Part shown: positions 21,554 through 33,093 of the stretch, one piece after another
How positions within the stretch are numbered: the stretch's first letter is position 1
How the letters are laid out: every line of letters begins with the position of its first letter
Source of the DNA: Ashinkailepas kermadecensis
Taxonomy: Eukaryota > Arthropoda > Thecostraca > Neolepadidae
NCBI GenBank assembly: GCA_034440615.1
Contig: JAOTOM010004667.1
Coordinates: 254,501 to 318,500, forward strand
Direction of reading: 5' to 3'
Length of the DNA stretch: 64,000 nt
Translations under genes and position numbers: made by a program
The notes under the pieces: generated by a model
Database searches by the model: none
Seen by the model: the letters and a program-made list of their open reading frames with translations, nothing else
What the model was told of the DNA's origin: nothing

Positions 21554-22795
21554 ATGGATGAACACGCAAGCATTCACTTTCATGGAGTGCCAAATATCGA
21601 CGAGCTTCCAAAGCCTCTTATTGGATCTGCGATGCATAATAATCAAGCTGATCACTCTGAAGATGACACGGACAATCAAAAAGAGCCTTCCACTACGCGA
21701 ACTGAAAAGCTCCAGAAACGAAAGCTGGCCCGCAAGCCAGCGACGCACATTCGACTGCAGAACCGTGGCCTTCGCTCCATTCCAAGCGTAACCACATGCT
21801 CAAATTTAAAGGTGCTATATCTATACAACAATCGTATCGACAGCATTCAAAATTTGGAAAGTCTTAATCAGCTGACCCACCTCTACCTCAGCCACAACAA
21901 CATCCAACGTCTGGAAAACATTTCATCGTTGGCCAACCTTCAAAAACTGTACATAGGTCACAACAAAATCTCTGTATTGGAAGGACTCGAAGGACTCCAC
22001 AACCTACGCGAACTGTACATGGAATCGCAGCGTCTCCCGACGGGAGACGCGCTCTCTTTCGACCCACGCTCTATCGAGGCGGTCCGTGCCAGTCTGAAGA
22101 TTCTCGACATCGGCTACAACAAGGTGACCAGTCTTCGGCCGCTCTCCCCGCTGTGCTTCCTCTCCGACCTCCTCGCTGCCGGCAACCAGCTCACCAGCCT
22201 GATGGACATGAAGGAGACGCTGGTCGAGCTCCAGTCTCTGGTCCGGCTCGAGATCAAGGGCAACCCACTATGCGACCTGCACCGCTACCGCGACTGCACC
22301 GTCGAGGGCGCTCCGCTTCTTCAGCGGCTGGACGGCCAGGACGTGTCGGCCGCATACCGGCAGTTCCTCTGTGGCAGAGGCGCGGCGGTGGCTCGGCGAC
22401 TCAGCAGCACCCAGCGGCTGCCGGTGGTGTCCGCCTCCGCTGACGTCATCAGGGAGGGCGGGGCGATCTTGCTGACGCGCGCCGCTCACAGCCAGAGCAG
22501 TGTGCGGGCACCGCGACCGGCCGTGTCCAGGTGCATCGCGCGTCGCGTGTCCACCACGCACCTGCGCGTCGGCAACATGCTGACGCTGACGCCGGCGAGG
22601 CGAGCGCTGGTGCGAGCCAGCGCCGGCCAATCACAGGAGGACGTGCAGACGGTGACATCTAGCGGCGACCTGGCGCAACAGTGGCCACTGTCGGCCGACA
22701 CGCTGCCCGGATGTCCAGCGCGCGTGCCGCTGCGCGACTCTGTGTCTGAGGAGCTGCCCGGCAGGCTGCAGCTGCTCGCTGTCGGGCCATGGTGA
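21554..22795 (+). CDS. PPP1R42: PPP1R42-like leucine-rich-repeat protein
   Basis: The protein is 413 residues long. SDS22-type leucine-rich repeats of about 22 residues run from roughly residue 62 to 235 (for example NLKVLYLYNNRIDSIQNLES, QLTHLYLSHNNIQRLENISS, NLQKLYIGHNKISVLEGLEG). The family-diagnostic NLRELYMESQRLPTG and FDPRSIEAV follow. A C-terminal cap, GNPLCDLHRYRD..LQRLDGQDV, covers residues 236-264. Vertebrate PPP1R42 (LRRC67) interacts with protein phosphatase 1, gamma-tubulin and motor proteins at centrosomes and cilia. The start is the first in-frame ATG, with A at -3 and G at +4; the frame is open for about 48 codons upstream without an ATG. A possible acceptor, TTTTATCTTCATCAG, ends near 21458, so a 5' untranslated intron is possible. 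The coding part has no introns, unlike vertebrate genes. After residue 275 an Ala/Arg/Ser-rich tail of about 140 residues has no recognisable domain. Identity is strong; function is by family. Confidence 0.9.
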   Translation: MDEHASIHFHGVPNIDELPKPLIGSAMHNNQADHSEDDTDNQKEPSTTRTEKLQKRKLARKPATHIRLQNRGLRSIPSVTTCSNLKVLYLYNNRIDSIQNLESLNQLTHLYLSHNNIQRLENISSLANLQKLYIGHNKISVLEGLEGLHNLRELYMESQRLPTGDALSFDPRSIEAVRASLKILDIGYNKVTSLRPLSPLCFLSDLLAAGNQLTSLMDMKETLVELQSLVRLEIKGNPLCDLHRYRDCTVEGAPLLQRLDGQDVSAAYRQFLCGRGAAVARRLSSTQRLPVVSASADVIREGGAILLTRAAHSQSSVRAPRPAVSRCIARRVSTTHLRVGNMLTLTPARRALVRASAGQSQEDVQTVTSSGDLAQQWPLSADTLPGCPARVPLRDSVSEELPGRLQLLAVGPW

Positions 22796-23195
22796 CCGGT
22801 GACGTCATGCTTCCGTTGGCCTGACCATGCCCGAGTGATTGGACCGGATGAAAGCTAAAACTGACGATGCAATACAACATGTCGGCAGGACCGTGGCGTG
22901 CAATGCGAAGTTCACAAGGATACACAACAGGGCACCGTGGCTACAATCCTGCCAGTAAATAGCTTAGTTTGATGGATCTGCTAATGCGACTTCTTGTTTC
23001 AAGGACATGAAACTAGCTATATCTTTGCTTGTTCTCTTATGTATTGAAATATCTCCCACGTTGAATCTGCTATCTGAGTCTGTGTTCATTCAAGTCTACG
23101 ATGCGAATATCTCACTGTTAACCATGGTGGTGTTAGCTTGTTACCGATAGCAATGTATATTACCATAATGCCACCCTTCTTTTTGATTTACGAAC

Positions 23196-23201
23196 AATAA
23201 A
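23196..23201 (+). terminator. Polyadenylation signal AATAAA for PPP1R42
   Basis: A canonical AATAAA about 400 bp after the stop codon, preceded by T-rich sequence. It gives a 3' untranslated region of about 420 bp if cleavage is 15-25 bp downstream. Confidence 0.5.
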
Positions 23202-23334
23202 ATATGCCCCCGTATCTTACCGTGCCCTGCTGTTTGCAGCCTTATTGAAATGATGCCATGCGCCTGCCTTGCGCATTCTACGTATTCACCACACTTCGTG
23301 CAATTCTCCGGTTTCTGCTAGGTATCCTACGTTT

Positions 23335-24395
23335 TGCTAATTGCTGCCACATGATAGTTTTGTGCCATATTTTAAATGTGTAATGCTTGGAATGGGGGTC
23401 GCTGGGAAAATTAGATTAATTCAATTCGATGATTAGTCCTCTTCTTCCCAAATTTTCCGGTGGTTAAGAAATCCGGATACTCGCTGAGTTCTGATGTACT
23501 TCATCCCTTTGGCTAATTACTCCCCATATTGGATACCGAAACGAGGCCCTAGCTAGGTGTTCTTTTTTAACCCGTTGCGCTTTTGTTTGTCTATGGATAT
23601 ATTATAGGGCTCCCGCCAATTTTTGTTGGTGGCCCGGCACATTTTTGAGACCCCTTGTCTTTTTTTAAAAGTTTTGTTGCTTGTTGTGCACCGATGATAT
23701 TTTTGAGGTACCGACGCGTTTTCGAAGACCCCCATTTGTTTATTTAGAGCCCGGTCTTTTGGTACACTTTTTAGGACCATGTCGCTTTTTGAGGGTCCAA
23801 GCCGGTTTTTAGGCCTCCATGTGGTTTCAACGCCGCGATTTTTCGAGCTCCGGTATGTCTTTTGGGGTCCGTACGCGATTTTTCAAGGCATCTGGTGGTA
23901 TGTTTGGGGTTCGGAGTGATTTGCCTAGCTCGGACATGTATTTTTCGGAATCTCCTTATGTTGGAGGGCTCCGGCTTTATTCTTGTCGTGTCCCAATGCG
24001 ATTTTATGGGCCAAGCTGTGCATGTTTGGGGCCATCGACGCCATTTTTTTCGGAGCCCCGATGGAATTTTGTGATACCCCGACCATAATATTTGGGACTG
24101 GGACTACCGACGGGAACTTTGGGTCCCGAATGCGATATTTTGAGGCTCGCCGCGAGTTCGCGGGGCGCGTTGTACTTAGCTGGGCCCAAGCGCGACGTTG
24201 GCGGATCCCGGCGCAAATTGTCGGGTCCGGCGCGAGTTTTTTGGTGCCCGCTGTATTTATTTAGAGCTCCCTACGCAAATTCTGGGGGCCCGACGCGAAT
24301 TTATGGGGCTCCAGAGCGATTTTTGGGCACGCCAGCGCGATTCTTTAGAGTACACCCTTTCAGGATTGGGGGATTTCCTCTTTGGTACGCCACTG
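23335..24395 (+). repeat. Dispersed repeat family D, long copy with degenerate tandem interior
   Basis: The first 365 bp match the inverted copy at 14330-14693. From about 23560 the sequence becomes a loose repeat of roughly 25-30 bp around GCGATTTTTTGGGGCCCGAC, continuing to 24370. It ends TTTGGTACGCCACTG, which looks like a hAT right terminus. No matching left end was found, so I leave it as a repeat. Confidence 0.65.
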
Positions 24396-26790
24396 CGGTT
24401 GTTCAACGAGTTTTTTTTCAGTCGATGGCATCCTTCAGAGTAGAAAGGCGCTTCGTCGCCTCAAATGCATTCAATGAATCAGATGAAGGAAGAAATGCTG
24501 ACAGAAACAAGAATGTATGTTAGGCCTGCGTCCCAGTAGAGACGCCTGGGTTCGCTCTTGGCTGGGATCTAATTTTGATGCTGTCTTAAGCTTTCGTAAG
24601 CGTTTCATGATTGCCTGTGTAGCACTAAAGCTGCTTAATACTTGGATGCACTTCGGCAGTAACTCTCATATCCCCTGTCTTACTCACCCTGAACGCGCCA
24701 CTGGTAAGCACATAAGCCATACATTCTCAAGTCATGCAGACGATGGACTTCTAAATTGCGCCGCTACACTTGGTGATAGGCGGTGAAATACCCTTCGAAT
24801 ACACAGACGAACTTGGTACGATTCCACAAAAAGAGGAAACTTGCCGAGCATTTCTTCCCGAAGTCCCGAAGTCCCGAAGTCCCGAAGAAGCTGTTCGTGA
24901 CAGGCGTACATGGTAGGCAAAATAGTACTCAATGCAAAAATAATGTTGGAAAACTCCCTACGTTTCAGGACAGACATACGAAGCATTGACAAGCCGCAGC
25001 AAAAACCGCAGGGCGGGGGTGGGTGTTTTTTTTTGTCTCGCCCACAAGCCACGTCCAAGATAATCAATCTGCTTTCACAGTCACAGCTGCCTAATAACAT
25101 CTCCCAACTGATGTCCTACCAACATGGTACCATATATATGACGTGGGTAGGAAATAAGTTACTTCCTACCTGATGATGTCATCTGATTATTTTGGGAACG
25201 TTACCACTAGTCCCTTTCCGTTGCGAGCATGACCAGTGTTCAGATAAAAAAGAAGCCCTCGTACACCGGATCAAATGCATTGCATTCATTGAGATAACCA
25301 GTGTTCTACAGGGCATACGTGACGGTTGGAGGCTTTTGCCCTCATACTCCACGACAGGCTCAAATTTCCCCAGGGGAAACTTACACCAATTGGGAACTTC
25401 CGTACTGCACACAGAGTCCAGCGACGGCGGTTGTGTCGGAGGTTCTACCTAGTCGGATGTTATCGCCTCATTGCTCGTGGCATGTCGTGGAAGCATGATC
25501 GATGGTCAATCACACGAGCGTTACCAGCGTGGATGTAGGACGACAATGATCGATCACAGGATCGTTACTAGTGTGGATGTAGCTGTAAATATCTATCATA
25601 CCCTTCGATATATACGGTACCGTTTATTTTACCAAGACCAGTTTCTCCTTCATCCACATTTGCTCCTGGGCTAAAAACAACACGGAGCGCACTATTGTTG
25701 GTACATCATGCGACTGCAATGCATGTACCCTAGGGACATTTCAGGGCACAGCTCAGTGGCCTGACCAGAGGCTTGCGTGAAGCTTTGAAGTTGCTTAGAT
25801 AATGTAATTTGCCAACACATCTATCCCGGTTTGGGAAAAAAATTACCTACAAAGTTATACCCCCATTTTTATTTTTCAGTTCAAGCCTTCATCTGACCTA
25901 ACATCCTGATCTGAGGGTAAATTTTAATTTTACGTTTTCTTTCATCATTTGTATTTTTTTCAGTCGGTACATAATTTTAATCAACACACACACACACGAA
26001 CCAATGTCCTCACAATATTATCGCTACGATGGAAGCTTACCAGCCGATGAGCTCACACGGGCACGCCCAACCTGATACGCAATGCACACGGTACGAAGCG
26101 GAATGGGCATCGATCGCGGTACACAGCGCATCGTGCTGTAGCAAAGTCGTGAGAGGCACGTGCGAAGGCGGATCTAACCCTATATTTTTATTTCATGCAA
26201 CATCTATCGTCAACCTCAAAAACAGGCAACAACAGCGCTTTAACAACGCGCAGCGATGGTTTACAGTTGCAGTAGGCGCATGTGCGATAGACGGTACGGA
26301 CGGAGGAGGGCAGCAACGGACGGGAATGAGGAAATGTCGACCTACAGCCCGCAGGGTGAGGGTGAGTCGCCTCAATCGATTGATGTAGCATAACGTCTTG
26401 CTCCGATTCATATACTGCAATGCATGACATTACATACTCGACACCCCATCCCCCTCTCATAAAGTGAGAAAACACCTCGCCCTGCGCTCACACTTGATGG
26501 GATGTCTGCGTATTTGCATTTTGACACTTGTTCTTTCACTATGGTGGTCGGCGGCTCTTCTTGAAGATTTTTCTCAGTTGGAGCCATTTTATGTTAAATT
26601 TTGGTATACTGTTGACCACTATGGCGGAATATTCTTCCCTGCTAATATAATCCGAAGACATCAATCAAACCCTATACGTTTGATTTATTCGGTGTTTCTA
26701 TATTTCCGAATGTAAAATGTCCCCAATAAAATGCACGGATCAATCTGAGTTTTATGGATCATGGAGTACCTGAGGTTGATCCCTAGAATC
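24396..26790. other. No gene recognised; small repeats
   Basis: CCCGAAGTC is repeated about 3.5 times at 24857-24888, and a short CA run occurs near 25985. Short open frames here show no family resemblance. Confidence 0.4.
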
Positions 26791-26793
26791 AAT

Positions 26794-27060
26794 GAAGGGG
26801 AATTCATTGAGAATGGGGGACCTAGTGTCCGTCTAAGCTGGGATCAAAAGTACAGCACTTACTACTGGACAGAACCAAAATATATGCAGGAGTGGTTCAC
26901 CTACCCCCGGGCAGCGGTCACGGTTGGGTGATGGACGTAGGCCGTACGTGAATAGAAGGGGAATTCATTGATGGTGATAGGCCCAATGTCCGTCTAAACT
27001 GGTACCAAAAGTACAGTACCTACCATTGGACAGAACCATGACATATCTATTGGCAGGAAT
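26794..27060 (+). repeat. Direct duplication, two diverged ~105-bp copies
   Basis: AAGGGGAATTCATTGA..GGG(A/C)CC(T/A)A(G/A)TGTCCGTCTAA(G/A)CTGG..CAAAAGTACAG..TGGACAGAACCA occurs at about 26797 and again at about 26957, a 160-bp offset. Confidence 0.8.
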
Positions 27061-27389
27061 AATGCGCTGCATTATTCTGACTTGCAACTATCTCTGCTTA
27101 GTCTGTGATAGTCTTCTATAGCTTGGTGAAAAGTCCTGACCGATTGATAGGAGTGGGAAGGTCAAGGTCCGATTGCTATTTTCCTTGTGCTGTTGTGGGT
27201 ACAGTGACTACGCTGTTCGCAGCACTGATGGGTTGGCCCATTGCGCACATTTATGCGTTTCGGTCAGTGTTTCGAAGTTCTCTGGGATTTCTTCGCCAGT
27301 TAGGTTTTCTCTAGCCAAAGTGCGTTTCCATTCCGCTGGACCTGTCTGCAGTAAACTGTGCCAGACGGGAAAATTAGCAGCATTATAAC

Positions 27390-27596
27390 CAGGGGCGCAG
27401 CCAGGATTTCCTAAGGGGGCGACCAAAGAAAATGTCATGGAACAGCGATTGCTTCCTGCTTGCGAAGCGCAAAGAAAACTTCTGGTTCTATGTGGTGAAA
27501 ATCTCCAAATTTTTTATTTTACCTATAGTGTATTTTTTTGGTTGCTAAGGGTCGGGGGTGGGCCTCCGCCCCTGGCTACACCTCTGATTATATTAT
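27390..27596. mobile_element. hAT-like MITE
   Basis: The left end CAGGGGCGCAGCCAGG and the right end read in reverse, CAGAGGTGTAGCCAGG, match at 13 of 16. Flanks are ATTATAAC (27382-27389) and ATTATATT (27597-27604), 6 of 8. At 207 bp with a non-coding interior it is a miniature element. Confidence 0.7.
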
Positions 27597-27604
27597 GCTT
27601 GTAG

Positions 27605-29919
27605 TTCGTTTGCGTTTTTGCAGCCATCTTTGCTAGGTGTCGTAGAGGTATTTATGTTGTATGATGCCTTTGACAATCATCCACTCGTGCAGAACGAGAT
27701 GCTGTCGAGCCCAACATTCTGATTGTACCTCGGAATTGTACCAGGTGGGCTCGGACAGAAATTCGCGACCTGAAGGGTTATCGCTGGCTGCCAGTTTGAA
27801 CCATCAAGCAGCTACTTCCCCAAAAAATGTATTACCAATCCTAGATTTAAGGTGTGCCTGATCGCAGTCACAATGGAATATCGCAGTCACCAGGGAATGT
27901 TGTCGCAATTTCGCTAAGGGCCTGTTTGTCCTGCATCCTTCCATTGACTCGCGCAAGCCGGGTCGAGGTATTTTTGTTTAATCCAAACGACTTTTTAGCT
28001 GTCTGCTTGTGCGGACATGTCGGGTACTGTTAGGCGGCCCTTTCAAGTCAAGTTTTTCATGGTAGACCGTTTTATTTGTTTTGGTTTTCCCCCGACAAAG
28101 GGACGTTACCGTTACGGACCGAGCCGCTCATTTAGCGTTCTGGGCCGGTTCTAAGCGTTAACCCGCCATGGGGAAATTTACTTAAAATCGTGACGTAATC
28201 GGTGTAGCTACTAACTGACCGGGACAACTAAAATTCGAGGCCTGGTTCCAAGTGGAACCAAGCTTTCGCTATAAGATGCACTACTCTTTGTGGCCGTAGT
28301 GGCTGTACTTAAGAGGCCAATTTGCATGAAAGATTTGCATGCAAGCCGATTTTAACATTGGACATCCGTGAAAGTTACATGCAACCTGATCTTATTTAGT
28401 TCTCACCTTAGTGGTGTAATCATTTTCAAATTTCGACGTTCACTTTCAAGTAGAGCAATATCAAAGACAATTGCCAAAAATATCCGGGATGTCGTACTAT
28501 TGTAACTTTAGAGGCCAAATTGCATTGCATTTGCAATTTGTTGCTGTAAATTGCCAAAATGCTTACTCGATGCTATAGTTCAACCAATTAATCAGCGATT
28601 GCACACCTTTAACGTGATATATCACAAACATTCGACATTCGCGAACACACTACATAGATTTGTTTGCAAAATGTGCAATTGGTGTTCGGCAGCCATAAGA
28701 TGAAACAGCTAATTACCATGATACGCCTATAAATTATGGGATGGCTTGAATTATACTGCATGTTTTTGGCAGAGCTTTCGTCGAAGCGCCAGCTAAGTGC
28801 CTGTGGATGCATTCAATATGTGCAAGCGTAGCGATGTGTGCCAATTTTGCAACATTGCAACATGGTTTAAAATAAGTTGTCTAATCCTTCGCTTAGTTTT
28901 TTGCTGCTTACCAATTATGGCATATATACATATTCGCGTCGATAACGAACTGAGCATATGAAAAACCTGCAGTTTGTGAGCATGCAGAGTCTGCAGCTTG
29001 TGAGCATGCAGAAAGCCTGTGGCTTGTGCGAAAGTGGAATGGAAAACTAAAAACTCAGAAGGCTGCCATTAAAAAATGAAATGTGTTCTTCAAAAATTTA
29101 CAGCTTTACACTTCTAAAAGTCAAAAGGTATGTAGCTTCTCGTAACCAGGCCTGAGCTTTGTGAAAATAAATAGGCCTGTATGATTTTACAATAAATTAA
29201 CACCTATTAAGCCTCCTCTCATACTATGCTGATTTGGGAATATGCATAATCACTTCAAGTTCGTCACAAACAAAGTCGCGAGAAGATAGTTCTGACCTCA
29301 AGATTGCTAAACACCTTACCTACCTCAGTCTTTTCCAGGAACATTTCGCATTCAAACTCGATCTAGCATGCCTAACACTGAGAGCAAGTAAAAAAATCCT
29401 CTGGCTACTTACGTCAATCCATAATACTCGCTATCTCCACACATAAATGAAGGAAGGACGCGCGGTACAGGTACAATTAACAAAGATGGGACGCCTCAAC
29501 ATATGGCTCCAGCATAAACGAATAGCTACAGCGAATGTCGCACGCGCGCCAGAAATGTAGAAGCCCGCCTGCAGGGAAGGGCAGACGAAAACTCACACAT
29601 TACCAATATATTCCACGCTTGATCGCTCAGAAATCAACTAATGTTTGAACTTGTTGACTTCTTGCGATGTATGTACGGTACGGATTGAGGAAAATGAGAC
29701 ACGGAATGGAAGGCATGATAAATATTCGTGCAATGTTTGGCTAGCTGCTCAAGAAGTTGCCTGATATAATAATAAATATATAATATCTAGCAAATGGTCC
29801 TTCAAACCATCGGTCCCTAACGACACATCAGGGTGTCGATGAATTAAATATGCTGCGTAGAGGATTTCGGGAGGACTTATATTAAATAAATGTGTTGTGA
29901 CCAAGAAAAGATAACTTAC
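27605..29919. other. No gene recognised; short 22-bp repeat
   Basis: Mostly AT-rich DNA. A 22-bp unit, CTGCAGTTTGTGAGCATGCA and variants, occurs three times at about 28968-29030. Nothing else could be supported. Confidence 0.4.
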
Positions 29920-30072
29920 CTGTTCCCAAGTATACCCTATGTGTCGCATAAACACTGCATCCACCATGGGCGTCGGCGTCGCCACCCAAAAGGAGCGGCT
30001 CGCGATCCACCTCCTTTCAAACGTCGTGAAATTCAACAGGAAGCCTAGGCGTTGCATCGAACGAATCGACAT
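29920..30072 (-). CDS. Candidate first exon, unknown protein
   Basis: On the minus strand an ATG (30072) opens 51 codons (start MSIRSMQRLGFLLNF) that end exactly at a consensus donor, CAG|GTAAGT, with the exon edge at 29920. The frame continues past the donor only into low-quality sequence. I recognise no domain. The N-terminus is basic and hydrophobic, as in targeting peptides, but this is weak. A 20-bp inverted repeat around GTGGCGACGCC(..)CATG lies within and just upstream of the exon, so a repeat origin is also possible. No acceptor or second exon was identified. Confidence 0.2.
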
Positions 30073-30153
30073 AAAACGCTATTTCCCCATCCAAAGCCAG
30101 TGGCGACGCCCATGATGGTAAGGAGAGCATCAAAGGATTTCCCCGACATTGAT

Positions 30154-30208
30154 TAGTCTTTGGACTTCAGGTCACTTCAGGACTTCAGGTCACTTCAGGA
30201 CTTCAGGT
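30154..30208 (+). repeat. 18-bp tandem repeat, 3 copies
   Basis: The unit GACTTCAGGTCACTTCAG is repeated three times. Confidence 0.9.
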
Positions 30209-30569
30209 CACACCAGAGATGAATATCTAGCGATCTCGGCCGGGGTGTATACTTCCATTGGGCAGGGATCGCAGTGGTCACGCAAAAAAACGACATTAAT
30301 ACGGCATGCCACATCAATATTCTCAAGCCGACTTACTCAGATATTGTGCCCTCCCAATGCTTGAGCACCAATGCAGAACGCACCCTCCTCCTCCATTATC
30401 CGTCTCGTGCCCTTTACTTTTTCCTCGGCGAGATCGAGTAAGAACTTTCAACGCCCTGACACTGGCTCGATTTTCCTCAGCGAACTTTGTGTTCCGTACT
30501 GCAACTTTGTCCAGGTCCACACATTTCGCTGTCGTTGGACATAATAACTGAGCCGACCAGCGATCGTGT

Positions 30570-30847
30570 CTGTCAACTCTGGACCCGTCAACATGTTCGT
30601 CCGTCACAAGAGTGCTGCCCCTCGTGTGGTTCTCCCGTCTGTCAACTCTGGACCCGTCAACATGTTCGACCGTCACAAGAGTGCTGCCACCTCGTGTGGT
30701 TCTACCGTCTGTCAACTCTGGACCCGTCAACATGTTCGACCGTCACAAGAGTGCTGCCCCTCGTGTGGTTCTACCGTCTGTCAACTCTGGACCCGTCAAC
30801 ATGTTCGTCCGTCACAGGAGCTCTGCCCCCCTCGGGTGGTCCTACCG
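30570..30847 (+). repeat. 69-bp minisatellite, 4 copies
   Basis: The unit starts CTGTCAACTCTGGACCCGTC, at about 30570, 30639, 30709 and 30778. Spurious open frames run through it. Confidence 0.95.
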
Positions 30848-30859
30848 TCTCTGCGGTCG

Positions 30860-31310
30860 GAATGAACAAAACCGAGCGCAGAAACAGCCGCTGCCCACGT
30901 CACAATCGACAGACGCCAGTCGCCTTCGACGGCCACCGGCTGGCATTGGCACCGTCGACGACGACACACAAAGGAGACGCTGGCGCGGCGGCGCGTCGGC
31001 CTGTTTTTTCCTGGCGTCGCCGGCCTCCGAATCCATATAGGCGCCGACCGCCGCGTTCGAGGTCATTCGCCGGTGTGCCGCAGCAGGGGCGTGGCGCCAC
31101 TGTCGAGTCCGACAGTCGCTGGGCCAGTGCAGTGGTGCTGCTGCTGAGGTGGGGCAGGGAGCGCCGTCGGGTGCGGAAGGCGTTCTGCACGCGCGCGACG
31201 ACAAGGTAGGCCGACTGAGTGGTTAGGCCGTGGCCTGTGCGTCGCTGCCGCCGGACTTGTCTGAGGGGCGGGCGCCACGGTTCCTACGGACATTGGCACA
31301 TTTCTGCTTT
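30860..31310. other. CpG-rich segment, possible exon or promoter
   Basis: The GC and CpG content rises sharply. An AAG|GTAGGC donor-like site lies at about 31205, at the end of an Arg-rich open frame. No recognised protein family fits any frame. It could be an untranslated first exon or merely GC-rich repeat. Confidence 0.2.
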
Positions 31311-31486
31311 CATCAAAATAGCGGGACGAATCGAATCTAAAGGCGACAAAGTGGCCAAAAAGGTGAGGGTTCAATGCAAAGAAGGTAAAGAACATGCATT
31401 TGTAACGTCCGGTTTTGAATTGAAAATCCTTATTGCATAATTGGTGGAATGGATATGCCTCCCCTCTCACTGCAGAATACACCCAC

Positions 31487-32238
31487 CAGGGGTGGAGTTC
31501 AGTTGTGGGACTCAGACCTGGGTCGATCAACATAGGGTACCCCCAAATACCAAGTTCTCTCCGGATTTGGGCCACTTTATTTTGCCATCTTGAAAAATAA
31601 ACATTAATTTCATAAATAATATTTTCCTTTTTCCAGTTTTCCATGAACTTACCCTACCCGGGGACAAAATATTCCGTAAATTGTTAATCGAAAAACTACT
31701 ACCGAATATGGAGAATTAACTTCGTGCCGAAACGACCTATTCCCTTTCGTTTCGCATTGTGTCTAATCTCATTATTGTTTTTATGATATTTATAAATGTT
31801 ACTTCAAATTTCTGTCGATCAAAATGGATTAAAAACAGTACGAAAAGAAACAGCATGTAACCACCATAGCAAACTCCACATTGCGATCAGTGCTAAATGA
31901 CCAGTGTGAATATCGATTTGAGAAAACATAAAATAGGATTGCTTGTATCATTTCAATTTATCAAAGGGCACAGTCACCACCAATACTTAACAAGAAGAAC
32001 CGCGAGAATATCGTCACCACTTATTATAAATGTTGGGCAATCTTACACCTACCTAGGTTGAACACAAGTGGTAGTACACGAGTAGTACTCGACATTTATG
32101 CAGCATTGCTTTACTTTTTCATGGATTTTTTTTCCAAAGTTTGGGGGGGGGGGGGCTGGCTCCCATGTTCGGAGGCTGAGCTGCAAGTTAGGGGGGTGGG
32201 CTTGAGCCCTCCCAACTGAATAGGATCCTACACCCCTG
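31487..32238. mobile_element. hAT-like element, perfect 8-bp target duplication
   Basis: The flanks are identical: ACACCCAC at 31479-31486 and 32239-32246. The left end CAGGGGTGGAG matches the right end in reverse (CAGGGGTGTAG) at 10 of 11. After a 6-bp gap, both continue TTCAGTTG..GG-CTCA, giving inverted repeats of about 35 bp. The 752-bp interior is AT-rich and non-coding apart from a poly-G tract (about 32143). The perfect duplication suggests that this is the youngest of the five hAT-like copies. Confidence 0.85.
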
Positions 32239-32339
32239 ACACCCACCATATGTGCGCCAAGGTACCTATGCGCATGCACAAGAGGTACATGGATGTACCG
32301 TCGCTAACAAACAGTTTGAGGGCGCTATGGGGGATAGCG

Positions 32340-32999
32340 GTGCCGGTGTTGGCGGCCGGCTGTGGTGTCGTGCTGTGTGGCGATGTTGGCGGCCGGCCGT
32401 GGTGTTGTGCTGTGTGGCAATGTTGGCGGCCGGCCGTGGTGTCGTGCTGTGTGGCGGTGTTGGCGGTCGGCCGTGGTGTCGTGCTGTGTGGCGGTGTTGG
32501 CGGCCGGCTGTGGTGTCGTGCTGTGTGGCGATGTTGGCGGCCGGCCGTGGTGTCGTGCTGTGTGGCGGTGTTGGCGGCCGGCCGTGGTGTCGTGCTGTGT
32601 GGCAATGTTGGCGGTCGGCCGTGGTGTTGTGCTGTGTGGCAATGTTGGCGGTCGGCCGTGGTGTCGTGCTGTGTGGCGGTGTTGGCGGTCGGCCGTGGTG
32701 TCGTGCTGTGTGGCGGTGTTGGCGGTCGGCCGTGGTGTCGTGCTGTGTGGCGATGTTGGAGGTCGGCTGTGGTGTCGTGTTGTGTTGCGGTGCCGGTGTT
32801 GGCGGCCGGCCGTGGTGTCGTGCTGTGTGGCGATGTTGGCGGTCGGCTGTGGTGTCGTGCTGTGTGGCGATGTTGGCGGTCGGCCGTGGTGTCGTGCTGT
32901 GTGGAGTGGCGGTGCCGGTGTTGGAGGTCGGCTGTGGTGTCGTGTTGTGTTGCGGTGCCGGTGTTGGCGGCCGGCCGTGGTGTCGTGCTGTGCGGTGGC
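32340..32999 (+). repeat. 37-bp minisatellite, about 18 copies
   Basis: The unit is TGTTGGCGGCCGGCCGTGGT + GTCGTGCTGTGTGGCGG. Measured spacing is 37 bp, with a few copies extended by GTGCCGG. Since 37 is not a multiple of 3, the encoded pattern cycles through frames, yet several frames stay open on both strands. Confidence 0.97.
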
Positions 33000-33093
33000 G
33001 CTGTCTCCGTACCCATAGGTATTGTTTTGTATACTTCGGAGGAGGAAAGTGGCCCCTCAATGCTGGTTTTGTTAATTCTGACATTTAGTTAAC

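Noticed and set aside
24381..24395. Complete hAT element ending here
   Set aside because: A right-end-like TTTGGTACGCCACTG is present, but no left end or 8-bp duplication could be found.
32250..33092. 260-280 codon open frames (VVSCCVAVLA..., PPTPPHSTTPRP...)
   Set aside because: They arise on both strands from the 37-bp minisatellite and cycle through frames.
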